A stretch of DNA of 64,000 bases from Sulfuricurvum sp. PC08-66. Its GTDB lineage: Bacteria; Campylobacterota; Campylobacteria; Campylobacterales; Sulfurimonadaceae. This document shows, one piece after another, positions 1-7,630 of this stretch. The stretch covers positions 1 to 64,000 of the forward strand of contig JQIT01000003.1 in NCBI GenBank assembly GCA_000830255.1, given 5' to 3'. A program made the translations under genes and the position numbers. Every line of letters begins with the position of its first letter. Position 1 is the first letter of the stretch. The notes beneath the pieces are model-generated. The model did not search any database, had not been told where the DNA came from, and worked only from the letters and a program-made list of their open reading frames with translations.

Positions 1-41
1 CTAGATGCCTCTACTTGAGGTCCCTTTGTTTGTGGACGGGA

Positions 42-70
42 ATTATAGTCAAACAACCCCTTAATGTCAA
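42..70 (-). promoter_or_regulatory. Perfect sigma-70 promoter firing out of the left edge
   Basis: On the minus strand the -35 TTGACA (65-70) and -10 TATAAT (42-47) are exact consensus with a 17-bp spacer. The discriminator after the -10 is GC-rich (TCCCGTCC), as in stringently controlled stable-RNA and ribosomal promoters. The transcript would start near 35 and leave the window, so its gene is not visible. Confidence 0.75.
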
Positions 71-132
71 TTAGTTCTGGCTTAAAGTGAAAGCAAATCA
101 AAATCTTTCTAAAAATATTGTTTACGAATCTA

Positions 133-141
133 TGGTAGAAT
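133..141 (+). promoter_or_regulatory. Extended -10 element upstream of the BI-1 gene
   Basis: TGG-TAGAAT matches an extended -10 (TGn plus hexamer) with no clear -35. It would start transcription near 148, just ahead of the AAAAGGAG ribosome-binding site at 157-164. Apart from this and the left-edge promoter I see nothing else in the first 170 bases. Confidence 0.35.
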
Positions 142-170
142 CCCCACTCAAATCACAAAAGGAGAAAACC

Positions 171-866
171 ATGGGTTTATATGATCGTGATTATGTACAA
201 ACAAATCAGTATGAGGCGCAAGCCACACAAAGCGAATCACAACTTGTAGCCTTTATAAAAGAGACCTACAAATTGTTCGGCGCTTCTATGATGGCAGGTG
301 CTGTAGGTGCCTATATAGGATTAGGCTTTGCGGCAGAAATTCATTCTATGAAATGGATGCTTCTTATTCTTGAAATTGGTCTCTTGATTGGCTTGCATTT
401 TGTCAAAACAAAACCAGGCATTAATTTGGCGGTGCTTTTTGCCTTTACCTTTATGACAGGTATTACACTTGCACCTCTTCTATCGATGGCAATTACTGTT
501 GACCCTATGATTGTAGGTAATGCATTTGCAATGACGGCACTTATTTTTGGTGGCATGAGTCTTTTTGCTATCAAAACGCCCACCGATTTTACGACTTACA
601 CTAAACCATTGATGATTGCATTAATAGTAGTAGTCGTTTTTTCACTCTTGAATGCATTGGTATTCCAAAGTCCAATGGCAAGTATCATCATCTCAGGTGT
701 AGTGGTAATGCTCTTTAGTGTTCTTATCGTGTTTGATACACAAAACATTATCCGTGGCAACTATGAGCATCCTATCGATGGTGCTATTGCGCTTTATTTG
801 GATTTCTTGAATATCTTCACTGCGTTACTACAGTTGCTCTTATCGTTCAATGGACGCGACGAGTAA
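171..866 (+). CDS. BAX inhibitor-1 (BI-1/YccA) family integral membrane protein
   Basis: A 231-residue protein with about seven hydrophobic segments after a short polar N-terminus. Bacterial BI-1/YccA proteins (TMBIM superfamily) act in the inner membrane as channel-like proteins or as modulators of FtsH proteolysis; the substrate cannot be told here. The conserved acidic positions of the family are visible in DTQNIIRG in the sixth helix region and LYLDFLNIF in the seventh. The reading frame is open back to 87, but the start at 171 is preferred because AAAAGGAG lies 6 bases upstream and the protein then begins MGLYDRDY, as in its relatives. The 3' end overlaps the next gene by 17 bp, so the two are probably translationally coupled. 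Confidence 0.9.
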   Translation: MGLYDRDYVQTNQYEAQATQSESQLVAFIKETYKLFGASMMAGAVGAYIGLGFAAEIHSMKWMLLILEIGLLIGLHFVKTKPGINLAVLFAFTFMTGITLAPLLSMAITVDPMIVGNAFAMTALIFGGMSLFAIKTPTDFTTYTKPLMIALIVVVVFSLLNALVFQSPMASIIISGVVVMLFSVLIVFDTQNIIRGNYEHPIDGAIALYLDFLNIFTALLQLLLSFNGRDE

Positions 867-1269
867 ACCTGCCCTATCACCCGAAATCTATCGGGTGATA
901 GATGCTAACCTCAACCGCCTCAAAGAGGGTATCCGTGTCATCGAGGATATCGCCCGCTACGCCTACAACAACAAATCTCTCGCGTTTCAACTCAAAACAT
1001 TACGTCACCAAAGTCGTATCGACGATTTACGCTCGCTACTCCAAGGTCGCAACAGTATCGATGATGTCCTTCGCCCTACAACACCCAGTGAACTCAACCG
1101 TATCGATATCGATACCGTAATCACTGCCAATTTCAAGCGCGCCCAAGAGTCAGCACGTGTACTAGAAGAGTTATACAAACTCATCGATGCGACTCTCTCT
1201 GAAAACTTCAAAACCCTGCGCTATACACTCTATGCATTAGAAAAAGAGAGCTATTTTTCTAGCAAATAG
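850..1269 (+). CDS. Stand-alone ThiE N-terminal domain / ThiD2-like protein (thiamine pathway)
   Basis: A 139-residue protein with the signature YRVIDANLNRLKEGIRV near residue 14, followed by EDIARYAYNN and KTLRHQ. This matches the domain found N-terminal to thiamine-phosphate synthase (ThiE) in several phyla, described as ThiD2, a monofunctional hydroxymethylpyrimidine-phosphate kinase. No ThiE synthase domain follows, so calling it thiamine-phosphate pyrophosphorylase would be misleading. The start overlaps the BI-1 gene by 17 bp. Its stop overlaps the convergent aldehyde dehydrogenase stop by 11 bp. The domain assignment is fairly sure; the kinase activity comes from family knowledge. Confidence 0.75.
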   Translation: MDATSKPALSPEIYRVIDANLNRLKEGIRVIEDIARYAYNNKSLAFQLKTLRHQSRIDDLRSLLQGRNSIDDVLRPTTPSELNRIDIDTVITANFKRAQESARVLEELYKLIDATLSENFKTLRYTLYALEKESYFSSK

Positions 1270-2674
1270 TCACTGACTTAATTTCCGTAAACTCTTCGAT
1301 AGCAAATCGAGGCCCCTCTCTACCCACACCAGACAATTTCACTCCCCCATAAGGCTGAATATCAAAACGCAATGTCGGCATATCATTGACCACAACCCCA
1401 CCTGCATCAAGCTCCTCGATAGCCTCTTTTGCCAACGCCAAATTATTAGTAAAAATAGAAAATTGTAATCCGTATGGTGAATTGTTCATCCTAGGCAAGG
1501 CATCCGCAAAACCCTCTACTTTGACCAAGCTCACAATAGGTGCAAAAACCTCTTCGCAAACAATTTTCATCGTATCAGTCACATCTGCCATCACTACAGG
1601 ATGAAACATCGCTCCCTCTACACGCAATGGAGTCATAGGGCGTGCACCCTCATCGATAGCACTTTGCACCCACGACAAAGCACGCTGTGCAGATTCAGCA
1701 TTGATAAGGGGCCCCATAAATGTTGCCTCATCATAAGGTGAACCCACCACCAATTGTATCGTCTCTTGCGCCATGGCTGTTGCAAACGCATCATAAATTG
1801 CGGCATCGACATAGATGCGTTGTAGTGAGATACAAACCTGCCCAGAGTTGGTAAAGGCACCCATCGCGCATCGACGTGCGGCATAGGCAATATCCGCATC
1901 TTTATCGATATAGGTGGCCGCATTACCGCCCAACTCTAATGCTACTTTTTTGATACCTGCATTTTTGGTGATGATATTGCCCACAGGTACTGAACCTGTG
2001 AAACTAACTACGCGGGCAATATCACTGCTCACCATGGTAGAGCCTACTTGCGCATCACCATAGACCAACGAAAGGGCATCTGGGATGGCATAAAGACTCT
2101 CGATAAAAAGCTTGACCAATTTGTATGCGGTGAGTGGCGCTTCTGGCGTGGGCTTGAGCACGACGGCATTGCCTGCTACGAGTGCGGGGGCAAGTTTGTG
2201 CGCGACCAAATTGAGCGGGAAATTAAAAGGTGTAATTGCCGCCACCACACCCACGGGCACGCGGGTAAAAAAGCTCATGGTTTTTTTGCCACTGGGCATC
2301 GCATCGGTATTTATTGTCTCGCCATGCATCGTACGCATCGTCTCCGCCGCAAGAGTAATCGTCTCGATACATCGCTCCACTTCGATACGCGCAAAGGTAA
2401 TAGGTTTGCCCACCTCATCAGTAAGCGTTCGTGCCACCTCTTCTTTGGAGTCTCGCAATTTTTGTGCTACATCGAGCAACCAATTGCATCGTTGCGCCAA
2501 GGTCGTTTTGCGTGCACGTTTTGCCGCCTCTTGAGCGATACGCAACGCCTCTTGTGTTTGTGGTACATCGCACTCATAATAGTGTGAAACTTCGCGACCG
2601 TCATAAGGTGAGTAGCGTGTTATGCGTGTGTCACTGGTCGTGGCAGTCGAACCCAAAAATATTTTTGCATCCAT
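1259..2674 (-). CDS. NAD(P)-dependent aldehyde dehydrogenase
   Basis: A 471-residue member of the ALDH superfamily, of usual length for the family. Visible landmarks are the substrate/cofactor motif FNFPLNLVAHKLAPAL with VLKPTPEAPLTA, the general-base motif ELGGNAATYI, and the catalytic cysteine in NSGQVCISLQRIYV. The sequence resembles the lactaldehyde / succinate-semialdehyde / non-phosphorylating GAPDH branch, so it oxidises an aldehyde to the acid; the substrate is not determinable. The frame is open 30 codons further upstream, but the ATG at 2674 carries a GGAG site and yields the normal N-terminus. It is divergent from the 2744 gene and convergent with the ThiD2-like gene. Confidence 0.9.
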   Translation of the reverse strand: MDAKIFLGSTATTSDTRITRYSPYDGREVSHYYECDVPQTQEALRIAQEAAKRARKTTLAQRCNWLLDVAQKLRDSKEEVARTLTDEVGKPITFARIEVERCIETITLAAETMRTMHGETINTDAMPSGKKTMSFFTRVPVGVVAAITPFNFPLNLVAHKLAPALVAGNAVVLKPTPEAPLTAYKLVKLFIESLYAIPDALSLVYGDAQVGSTMVSSDIARVVSFTGSVPVGNIITKNAGIKKVALELGGNAATYIDKDADIAYAARRCAMGAFTNSGQVCISLQRIYVDAAIYDAFATAMAQETIQLVVGSPYDEATFMGPLINAESAQRALSWVQSAIDEGARPMTPLRVEGAMFHPVVMADVTDTMKIVCEEVFAPIVSLVKVEGFADALPRMNNSPYGLQFSIFTNNLALAKEAIEELDAGGVVVNDMPTLRFDIQPYGGVKLSGVGREGPRFAIEEFTEIKSVTIC

Positions 2675-2705
2675 CCTAAACTCCTCACGTTTTTGAGTGC
2701 TTATG

Positions 2706-2734
2706 ATAATATAGGCACATTTAAAAGGGTGTAA
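2706..2734 (-). promoter_or_regulatory. Sigma-70 promoter for the aldehyde dehydrogenase gene
   Basis: Minus-strand TTACAC (2729-2734), 17-bp spacer, TATTAT (2706-2711). The transcript would start about 25 bases upstream of the dehydrogenase ATG, with its GGAG site between. Confidence 0.5.
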
Positions 2735-2743
2735 CAAACACAT

Positions 2744-3079
2744 ATGATTGAAATAAACAGCCAAATAGTTGTCGAAATTGGTACGTTTTTACCCTACAAC
2801 GATACAAAAGAGGAGCTACTTGAAGCGCTTTATGCGCTCTTGCCCTCGATACATCGAGAAATTGAGTGTCTTAATTATGAGCTTTTTTGGTCCCAAGAGG
2901 GGGCTTTGACGAGTGTAGGAAGATGGAAAAGTAGCTTGGGATACAATTTGCACGAAAATATGCGCTATATCGAAGAATTTAAACGAACGCTTTTACCTGT
3001 GTTGTGTCAGGAGTTCACTTATACACTTCGCTATAGCGTCGTACCACCCATGAGTGCATTGTCGCTGTTGAATGAATAA
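2744..3079 (+). CDS. Small protein resembling the antibiotic-biosynthesis-monooxygenase (ABM) fold
   Basis: A 111-residue soluble protein. The opening VVEIGTFLPYNDTKEELLEAL, then a segment ending IECLNYELFW and a strand GALTSVGRWKS, follow the pattern of dimeric alpha/beta-barrel ABM-like proteins (quinol monooxygenase-like). No catalytic residue can be pointed to, so the activity is unknown. It is read divergently from the aldehyde dehydrogenase across 69 bp. No clear ribosome-binding site precedes the ATG, which makes the exact start less certain. Confidence 0.6.
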   Translation: MIEINSQIVVEIGTFLPYNDTKEELLEALYALLPSIHREIECLNYELFWSQEGALTSVGRWKSSLGYNLHENMRYIEEFKRTLLPVLCQEFTYTLRYSVVPPMSALSLLNE

Positions 3080-3102
3080 TTTTTGCATAAAGCGCAGCGC
3101 AG

Positions 3103-3126
3103 CAGGGCCAGCCTAAGCTGGCGCTG
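3103..3126 (-). terminator. Hairpin downstream of flagellin 1
   Basis: A 9-bp stem with one mismatch (CAG + GCCAGC / GCTGGC + CTG) and a four-base loop, 19 bases past the flagellin stop. There is no strong T-run, so terminator strength is uncertain. It sits between the convergent ABM-like and flagellin genes and could serve both. Confidence 0.4.
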
Positions 3127-3144
3127 TTGGTGAAATCTGCTGCT

Positions 3145-5043
3145 CTACTGCAAAAGCCGCATAACGTTTTGCTGAATTGTATTGGCTTGACTCATCGCGT
3201 ATGAACCCGATTGAGCAAGGATATTAAATTTAGAAAACTCTGCAGACTCTTTGGCGAAGTCAACATCACGAATTTGTGATTCCGCCGCTTTAACGTTTAC
3301 CTGCGTTACGGAGATGTTGTTGACCGTAACGGTTAATTGGTTTTGAACAGAACCGAGATCCGCACGAACACTATCAAGTTCTCGTGTAGCAGCCTCTGTC
3401 AAGTCCATTGCACGCATTGCACCCTCACGAGTACGTAGCAATCCAACAGGATCACCATCACGCATACGACCTGTCGCAATCTCATTCAACTGGTGCGCAG
3501 TAACAATCTCATCGAGTGTTTTTGCTGCAGCGTTAGCTGTATTGAGACCTTCGTCAGTGAAGTGTTCACTGCTTACATTCATCAATCCAAGATTGTTTCG
3601 TGTAAACTCAATATGACCTGCTATGACACCATCGTTGATACCTGCGGTGTTTGTAAACCCTTGAAGATTCATCGCACGACCATCAGAGACCAATGTCAAA
3701 GTACCATCAGCTTCCAAGCTTGCAGTTACACCCGTTTCATTGCTTTTTGAGTTAATTGCATTGACCAATTTATTGTCAGTATCAGACTCTTTGATATTAT
3801 CGCCAGCGCCCAAAATAACCACACCATTGACTTTGATATCTTGTGCAATATCGCCACCCATGACTTTGGTCTCTGAATTAGCCTCTACAACTGCATTGGC
3901 TTTAATACCATGCTCTGCTGTACCCAAATTCACCTGTGCAGCTGCCGCACCCAAACCTGTGTTAACAACACCGTTGCCATTAGCATCGGTCAATTGCACA
4001 CCAGGGAGTTTGACACCCTCAACAGTCAGCTGAATATAGTCAGAACCAGAATAGACCGTACCTAGCGCTTTACGCTCAGACATACGCAAGTTGGTTGCAT
4101 CAGCAGCCACAGCAGCATCAAATCCAATGGCACCCGTTGTCGAATCCAATGAAGTAATAGTGTGTGTTGTCAAAGAACCATCTGTGCCTGTCGCTACGAG
4201 TTTATCTCCCACAGCCAATCCAGTCATATCTGTCAGAGTTCCCGCTTTCATTTCAGCCATATTGATTTGCTCTTGAGTTGTTTTAACAAGCGCAATTTTT
4301 TGACCTACTTCGAGATCTTTTTCCAATCCAGTCTCAAACGTCAACGTAGTATCACCGCCAGAAGCTACGATTGCACTGATTTTGTAGTCGCCTACGCCAT
4401 CGATACGAATCGTATCCCCTACAGCTACACCATCGATGCCTGAAGAAGTGAGCGTGTTAGTACCTTTTTTGGCCACTTCGCTCAAATCAGCACTGTTACC
4501 CAATTGTGCAATAGCCGTTTTGGTAGTGATGTTACCTGTTACAGTGGTTGAAGTATTACCAATCGATGCTGCCAACGTTTGGTTAGAGTAGGCACCAATT
4601 TGGAACTCTTTGTTGGAGAATTTTCCATCCAAGAGGTTACGACCATTGAACGAAGTCGTATTAGCAATATTGTCCAATTGTTCCAAGAGACGGTTAACGT
4701 CTTTTTGAATCGCATTACGTGATTCATTACTTTGGTTGTCTGACGCTGCTTGAATTGCTTTCATTTTGATGGTATCAAGAATCTTGACCTGCTCATCCAT
4801 CGCTTTATCAGCGGTTTGGATAATTCCCATCGCATCGTTAGCATTGGCAATCGCTTGACCCAATGATGAACTTTGGCTGCGCAAACTGTCCGCAATCGCA
4901 AGACCTGAAGAGTCATCCGCTGCTTTGTTGATACGCAAACCAGAACTTAGTTTCTCCAATGAAGAGTCCAAGCTACTGTTGTTTGCAACGCCCAATCGGT
5001 GCGCATTTATAGCACCAATGTTTGTGTTAATTCTAAAACCCAT
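3145..5043 (-). CDS. flaA/flaB: Flagellin (first of two paralogues)
   Basis: A 632-residue flagellin, subunit of the flagellar filament, exported by the flagellar type III apparatus. The N-terminal D0/D1 helices (MGFRINTNIGAINAHR, LEKLSSGLRINKAADDSSGL) and C-terminal D1/D0 helices (NISVTQVNVKAAESQIRDVD, ending QQNVMRLLQ) are canonical. About 300 central residues form the variable surface-exposed domains. The protein is nearly identical to the 5564 paralogue at both ends and diverges in the middle. It has its own AAGGA ribosome-binding site, sigma-28 promoter and leader hairpin. Which copy corresponds to Campylobacter flaA or flaB cannot be decided from the window. Confidence 0.97.
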   Translation of the reverse strand: MGFRINTNIGAINAHRLGVANNSSLDSSLEKLSSGLRINKAADDSSGLAIADSLRSQSSSLGQAIANANDAMGIIQTADKAMDEQVKILDTIKMKAIQAASDNQSNESRNAIQKDVNRLLEQLDNIANTTSFNGRNLLDGKFSNKEFQIGAYSNQTLAASIGNTSTTVTGNITTKTAIAQLGNSADLSEVAKKGTNTLTSSGIDGVAVGDTIRIDGVGDYKISAIVASGGDTTLTFETGLEKDLEVGQKIALVKTTQEQINMAEMKAGTLTDMTGLAVGDKLVATGTDGSLTTHTITSLDSTTGAIGFDAAVAADATNLRMSERKALGTVYSGSDYIQLTVEGVKLPGVQLTDANGNGVVNTGLGAAAAQVNLGTAEHGIKANAVVEANSETKVMGGDIAQDIKVNGVVILGAGDNIKESDTDNKLVNAINSKSNETGVTASLEADGTLTLVSDGRAMNLQGFTNTAGINDGVIAGHIEFTRNNLGLMNVSSEHFTDEGLNTANAAAKTLDEIVTAHQLNEIATGRMRDGDPVGLLRTREGAMRAMDLTEAATRELDSVRADLGSVQNQLTVTVNNISVTQVNVKAAESQIRDVDFAKESAEFSKFNILAQSGSYAMSQANTIQQNVMRLLQ

Positions 5044-5080
5044 GTCAAATCCTTTTGGTTGAGTTTAGTGTGATGTTAGA

Positions 5081-5094
5081 CGGCCTCCATGCCG
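5081..5094 (-). promoter_or_regulatory. 5'-leader hairpin with GGA loop (candidate CsrA site), flagellin 1
   Basis: On the transcript, CGGC and GCCG form a stem around the loop AUGGAG. GGA in a hairpin loop is the core CsrA recognition element. It begins within a base or two of the start predicted from the sigma-28 promoter. A second GGA lies in the Shine-Dalgarno AAAAGGAUUUGAC, matching the two-site layout used by CsrA on flagellin mRNAs in other bacteria. Confidence 0.5.
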
Positions 5095-5102
5095 GACAAA
5101 CA

Positions 5103-5129
5103 CTATCGACACTTTTTTTAAAAACTTTA
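5103..5129 (-). promoter_or_regulatory. Sigma-28 (FliA) promoter of flagellin 1
   Basis: Minus strand TAAAGTTT (5122-5129), 11-bp spacer, GTCGATAG (5103-5110). This agrees with the FliA consensus TAAAGTTT-N11-GCCGATAA in seven of eight -35 region positions or better and in the CGAT core. Predicted transcript start is about 5096, giving a roughly 53-base leader. Confidence 0.85.
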
Positions 5130-5508
5130 ACGATATACAAAAAAAAATTTTATTATTTAACTTTTTTGAAAAACAGGAGGGAGATGGGAGGTCTTAGAAT
5201 TTGGCGAAAAAAATTCGCACTTTTGGAGCGTAATGGTAAAAATTTCGGCTACTTATCATAGATAGCACCTAATATGAGAGAATTTACCCAATAGCTAGCA
5301 TCGGCAAATTTGCAAAAAAATTTAATCATTATTTGAGAAAATATTTTTTTATTTAACAATTTTTTGAAAAGTAAAAGAGAGAGTGTGGGTCGAAAGTGTC
5401 TGAAAAAAGAGGCGATAGAAAGAGAAACATCCCTTAAGATGTGTGGGTCATGAACAACAATAAAGTGAAAATGGGAGAAAAAAGAGGAGGTAAAACGTCA
5501 TGCTGCTT
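5130..5508. other. AT-rich intergenic stretch between the flagellins
   Basis: About 380 bp of A/T-rich sequence with purine-rich runs on the plus strand. I see no gene, tRNA or convincing promoter in it besides the flagellin 1 promoter on its left and the hairpins on its right. Confidence 0.6.
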
Positions 5509-5558
5509 GCCCGCCCGAAGGCGGACAATCCTCGCATTATCCTCCCACCGAAGCGGGA
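5509..5558 (-). terminator. Tandem UUCG-loop hairpins after flagellin 2
   Basis: Two stem-loops read on the minus strand: TCCCGC-TTCG-GTGGGA (5543-5558) and GTCCGCC-TTCG-GGCGGGC (5509-5526, one G.U pair). The first starts 5 bases past the flagellin stop. Both have the very stable UUCG tetraloop, but only a weak T-run follows, so they may terminate or simply protect the 3' end. Confidence 0.5.
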
Positions 5559-5563
5559 AGTGA

Positions 5564-7465
5564 CTATTGGAGTAGTCTCATAACGTTTTGTTGAATAGCG
5601 TTCGCTTGACTCATCGCGTATGAACCCGATTGAGCAAGGATATTGAATTTCGAGAACTCTGCAGACTCTTTGGCGAAGTCAACATCACGGATTTGTGATT
5701 CCGCTGCTTTAACGTTTACTTGTGTTACAGAGATGTTATTGACAGTAACAGTCAATTGGTTTTGTACAGAACCGAGGTCCGCACGAATACTATCGAGCTC
5801 TTTGGTAGCCGCTTCTGCAAGACTCATAGCACGCATTGCACCCTCACGAGTACGTAGCAATCCTACAGGGTCACCTTCGCGCATACTGCCAGTAGCAATC
5901 TCATTGAGTTGGTGTGCACTTACGATTTCATCCAACGATTTTGCCGCTGTATTAGCCGTATTGAGACCCTCATCTTTGAAGTGCTCGCTAGAGACATGCA
6001 TAACACCCAAGTTGTTACGTGTGAACTCGATATGACCTGCAACAGTACCATCATTGATACCTGCGGTGTTTGTGAACCCTTGAAGATTCATCGCACGACC
6101 ATCAGAAACCAAGGTCAAAGTACCATCAGATTCCAAGCTAGCAGAAACGCCTGTCTCATTGCTTTTCGCATTGATAGCGTTGACCAATTTGTTATCAGTA
6201 TCAGACTCTTTGAGACGGTCACCTTTACCAAGGATAGTAACACCATTGATAGAGATATCCTCAGCGATGTCGCCACCCATGACTTTAGTCTCTGAATTAG
6301 ACTCAACCACTGCATTGGCTTTGATACCATGCTCTGCTGTACCAAGGTTGATTTGCGCAGCTGCCGCACCCATACCTGTGTTAACCACACCGTTGCCATT
6401 AGCATCGGTCAATTGTACACCTGGGAGTTTGACACCCTCAACAGTGAATTGAACATAATCAGAACCTGTGTGCTCAGTACCCAATGTTTTACGGTCAAGC
6501 ATACGCAAATCTACTGCGCCTGCATCGATAGCAGCATCAAACGTGATAGTTCCAGCTGTAGTATCGATACCGGTGATTTTGTGGTTAGTCAATGAACCAT
6601 CAGCAGCAGTAGCTACCAAGGTATCGCCTACTGCAAAACCTTTTGCATCACCAATAGTACCAGCTTTCATATCTGCCATAATGATTTGTTCTTGCTCAGA
6701 TTTGACGATAGCGACAGTTTGACCGATAGTCAAATCTTTTTCAAGACCACGATCTACGGTAAATACTGTATCACCACCCTCTGTACCCGCCATGCCTGTG
6801 ATTTTGTAGTCGCCTACGCCTTCAAGACGGATAGTATCACCTACAGCCACACCCTCAAGACCTGCTGATGTGAATGTTGTTGTACCTTTTTTGGCATCCG
6901 CAGTCAAATCTGCACTGCTACCCAATTGCGCAATCGAAGTTTTTGTCGTGATATTACCTGTAGCTGTTGTAGAGGTATTACCAATCGACGCTGCCAACGT
7001 TTGGTTAGAGTAAGCACCAATTTGGAACTCTTTGTTGGAGAATTTTCCATCCAAGAGGTTACGACCATTGAACGAAGTTGTCGTTGCAATGTTGTCCAAT
7101 TGCTCAAGCAAACGGTTAACGTCTTTTTGAATCGCGTTACGTGAATCGTTACTTTGGTTGTCTGACGCTGCTTGAATCGCTTTCATTTTGATGGTATCGA
7201 GGATTTTTACTTGCTCGTCCATCGCTTTATCAGCGGTTTGGATAATTCCCATTGCATCGTTAGCATTTGAAATCGCTTGACCCAATGATGAACTTTGGCT
7301 GCGCAAACTGTCTGCAATCGCAAGACCTGAAGAGTCATCCGCTGCTTTGTTGATACGAAGACCAGAACTCAATTTCTCTAAAGAAGAGTCCAAATCTCTA
7401 TTGTTAGAGATACCTAAACGGTGTGCATTCATAGCACCGATGTTTGTGTTAATACGAAAACCCAT
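5564..7465 (-). CDS. flaA/flaB: Flagellin (second of two paralogues)
   Basis: A 633-residue flagellin with the same D0/D1 framing as its neighbour (MGFRINTNIGAMNAHR at the start, QQNVMRLLQ at the end) and a diverged central domain, for example around the segment following DLTADAKKG. It has a separate AAGGA site, a separate sigma-28 promoter and a leader hairpin, so the two copies are independent transcription units rather than one operon. It sits divergently next to topA, the same neighbourhood reported for flaB in Helicobacter pylori, which makes flaB a plausible orthologue, though this is inference. Confidence 0.97.
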   Translation of the reverse strand: MGFRINTNIGAMNAHRLGISNNRDLDSSLEKLSSGLRINKAADDSSGLAIADSLRSQSSSLGQAISNANDAMGIIQTADKAMDEQVKILDTIKMKAIQAASDNQSNDSRNAIQKDVNRLLEQLDNIATTTSFNGRNLLDGKFSNKEFQIGAYSNQTLAASIGNTSTTATGNITTKTSIAQLGSSADLTADAKKGTTTFTSAGLEGVAVGDTIRLEGVGDYKITGMAGTEGGDTVFTVDRGLEKDLTIGQTVAIVKSEQEQIIMADMKAGTIGDAKGFAVGDTLVATAADGSLTNHKITGIDTTAGTITFDAAIDAGAVDLRMLDRKTLGTEHTGSDYVQFTVEGVKLPGVQLTDANGNGVVNTGMGAAAAQINLGTAEHGIKANAVVESNSETKVMGGDIAEDISINGVTILGKGDRLKESDTDNKLVNAINAKSNETGVSASLESDGTLTLVSDGRAMNLQGFTNTAGINDGTVAGHIEFTRNNLGVMHVSSEHFKDEGLNTANTAAKSLDEIVSAHQLNEIATGSMREGDPVGLLRTREGAMRAMSLAEAATKELDSIRADLGSVQNQLTVTVNNISVTQVNVKAAESQIRDVDFAKESAEFSKFNILAQSGSYAMSQANAIQQNVMRLLQ

Positions 7466-7496
7466 GTCAAATCCTTTTGTCAGGTTATTTTAGATT

Positions 7497-7508
7497 GGCA
7501 TCCTTGCC
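7497..7508 (-). promoter_or_regulatory. 5'-leader hairpin CAAGGAUG (candidate CsrA site), flagellin 2
   Basis: Transcript sequence GGCAAGGAUGCC: stem GGCA/UGCC, loop AGGA. The core CAAGGAUG is an exact match to the centre of the in vitro selected CsrA consensus RUACARGGAUGU. The hairpin starts right at the predicted 5' end, and a second GGA is in the ribosome-binding site. Confidence 0.6.
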
Positions 7509-7516
7509 TGTACACT

Positions 7517-7543
7517 AAATCGGTGCAGTACGAAAAATCTTTA
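7517..7543 (-). promoter_or_regulatory. Sigma-28 (FliA) promoter of flagellin 2
   Basis: Minus strand TAAAGATT (7536-7543), 11-bp spacer, ACCGATTT (7517-7524). The CCGAT core is exact. Predicted start is near 7510, giving a leader of about 45 bases. Confidence 0.85.
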
Positions 7544-7578
7544 GCGATTTATCATCTTTCATGGGCTTTATGTTACAC

Positions 7579-7608
7579 TTGCGCCAATTTCGCCACCAAC
7601 GCTATATA
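7579..7608 (+). promoter_or_regulatory. Possible sigma-70 promoter of topA
   Basis: TTGCGC (7579-7584), an 18-bp spacer and TATATA (7603-7608), about 20 bases upstream of the ribosome-binding site of topA. The match is moderate. Confidence 0.4.
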
Positions 7609-7630
7609 TAGTGTAAGCACAAGGAAGCTT

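Noticed and set aside
5055-5261. Small gene upstream of flagellin 1
   Set aside because: The frame covers the sigma-28 promoter and leader, has no ribosome-binding site, and its composition is that of AT-rich intergenic DNA.
5130-5563. tRNA or small RNA gene between the flagellins
   Set aside because: No cloverleaf or conserved T-loop could be found; only hairpins near the flagellin 2 stop.
7421-7630. N-terminal extension of topoisomerase I
   Set aside because: It runs through the flagellin promoter and leader and has no start-site support; the TTG at 7631 gives the standard N-terminus.
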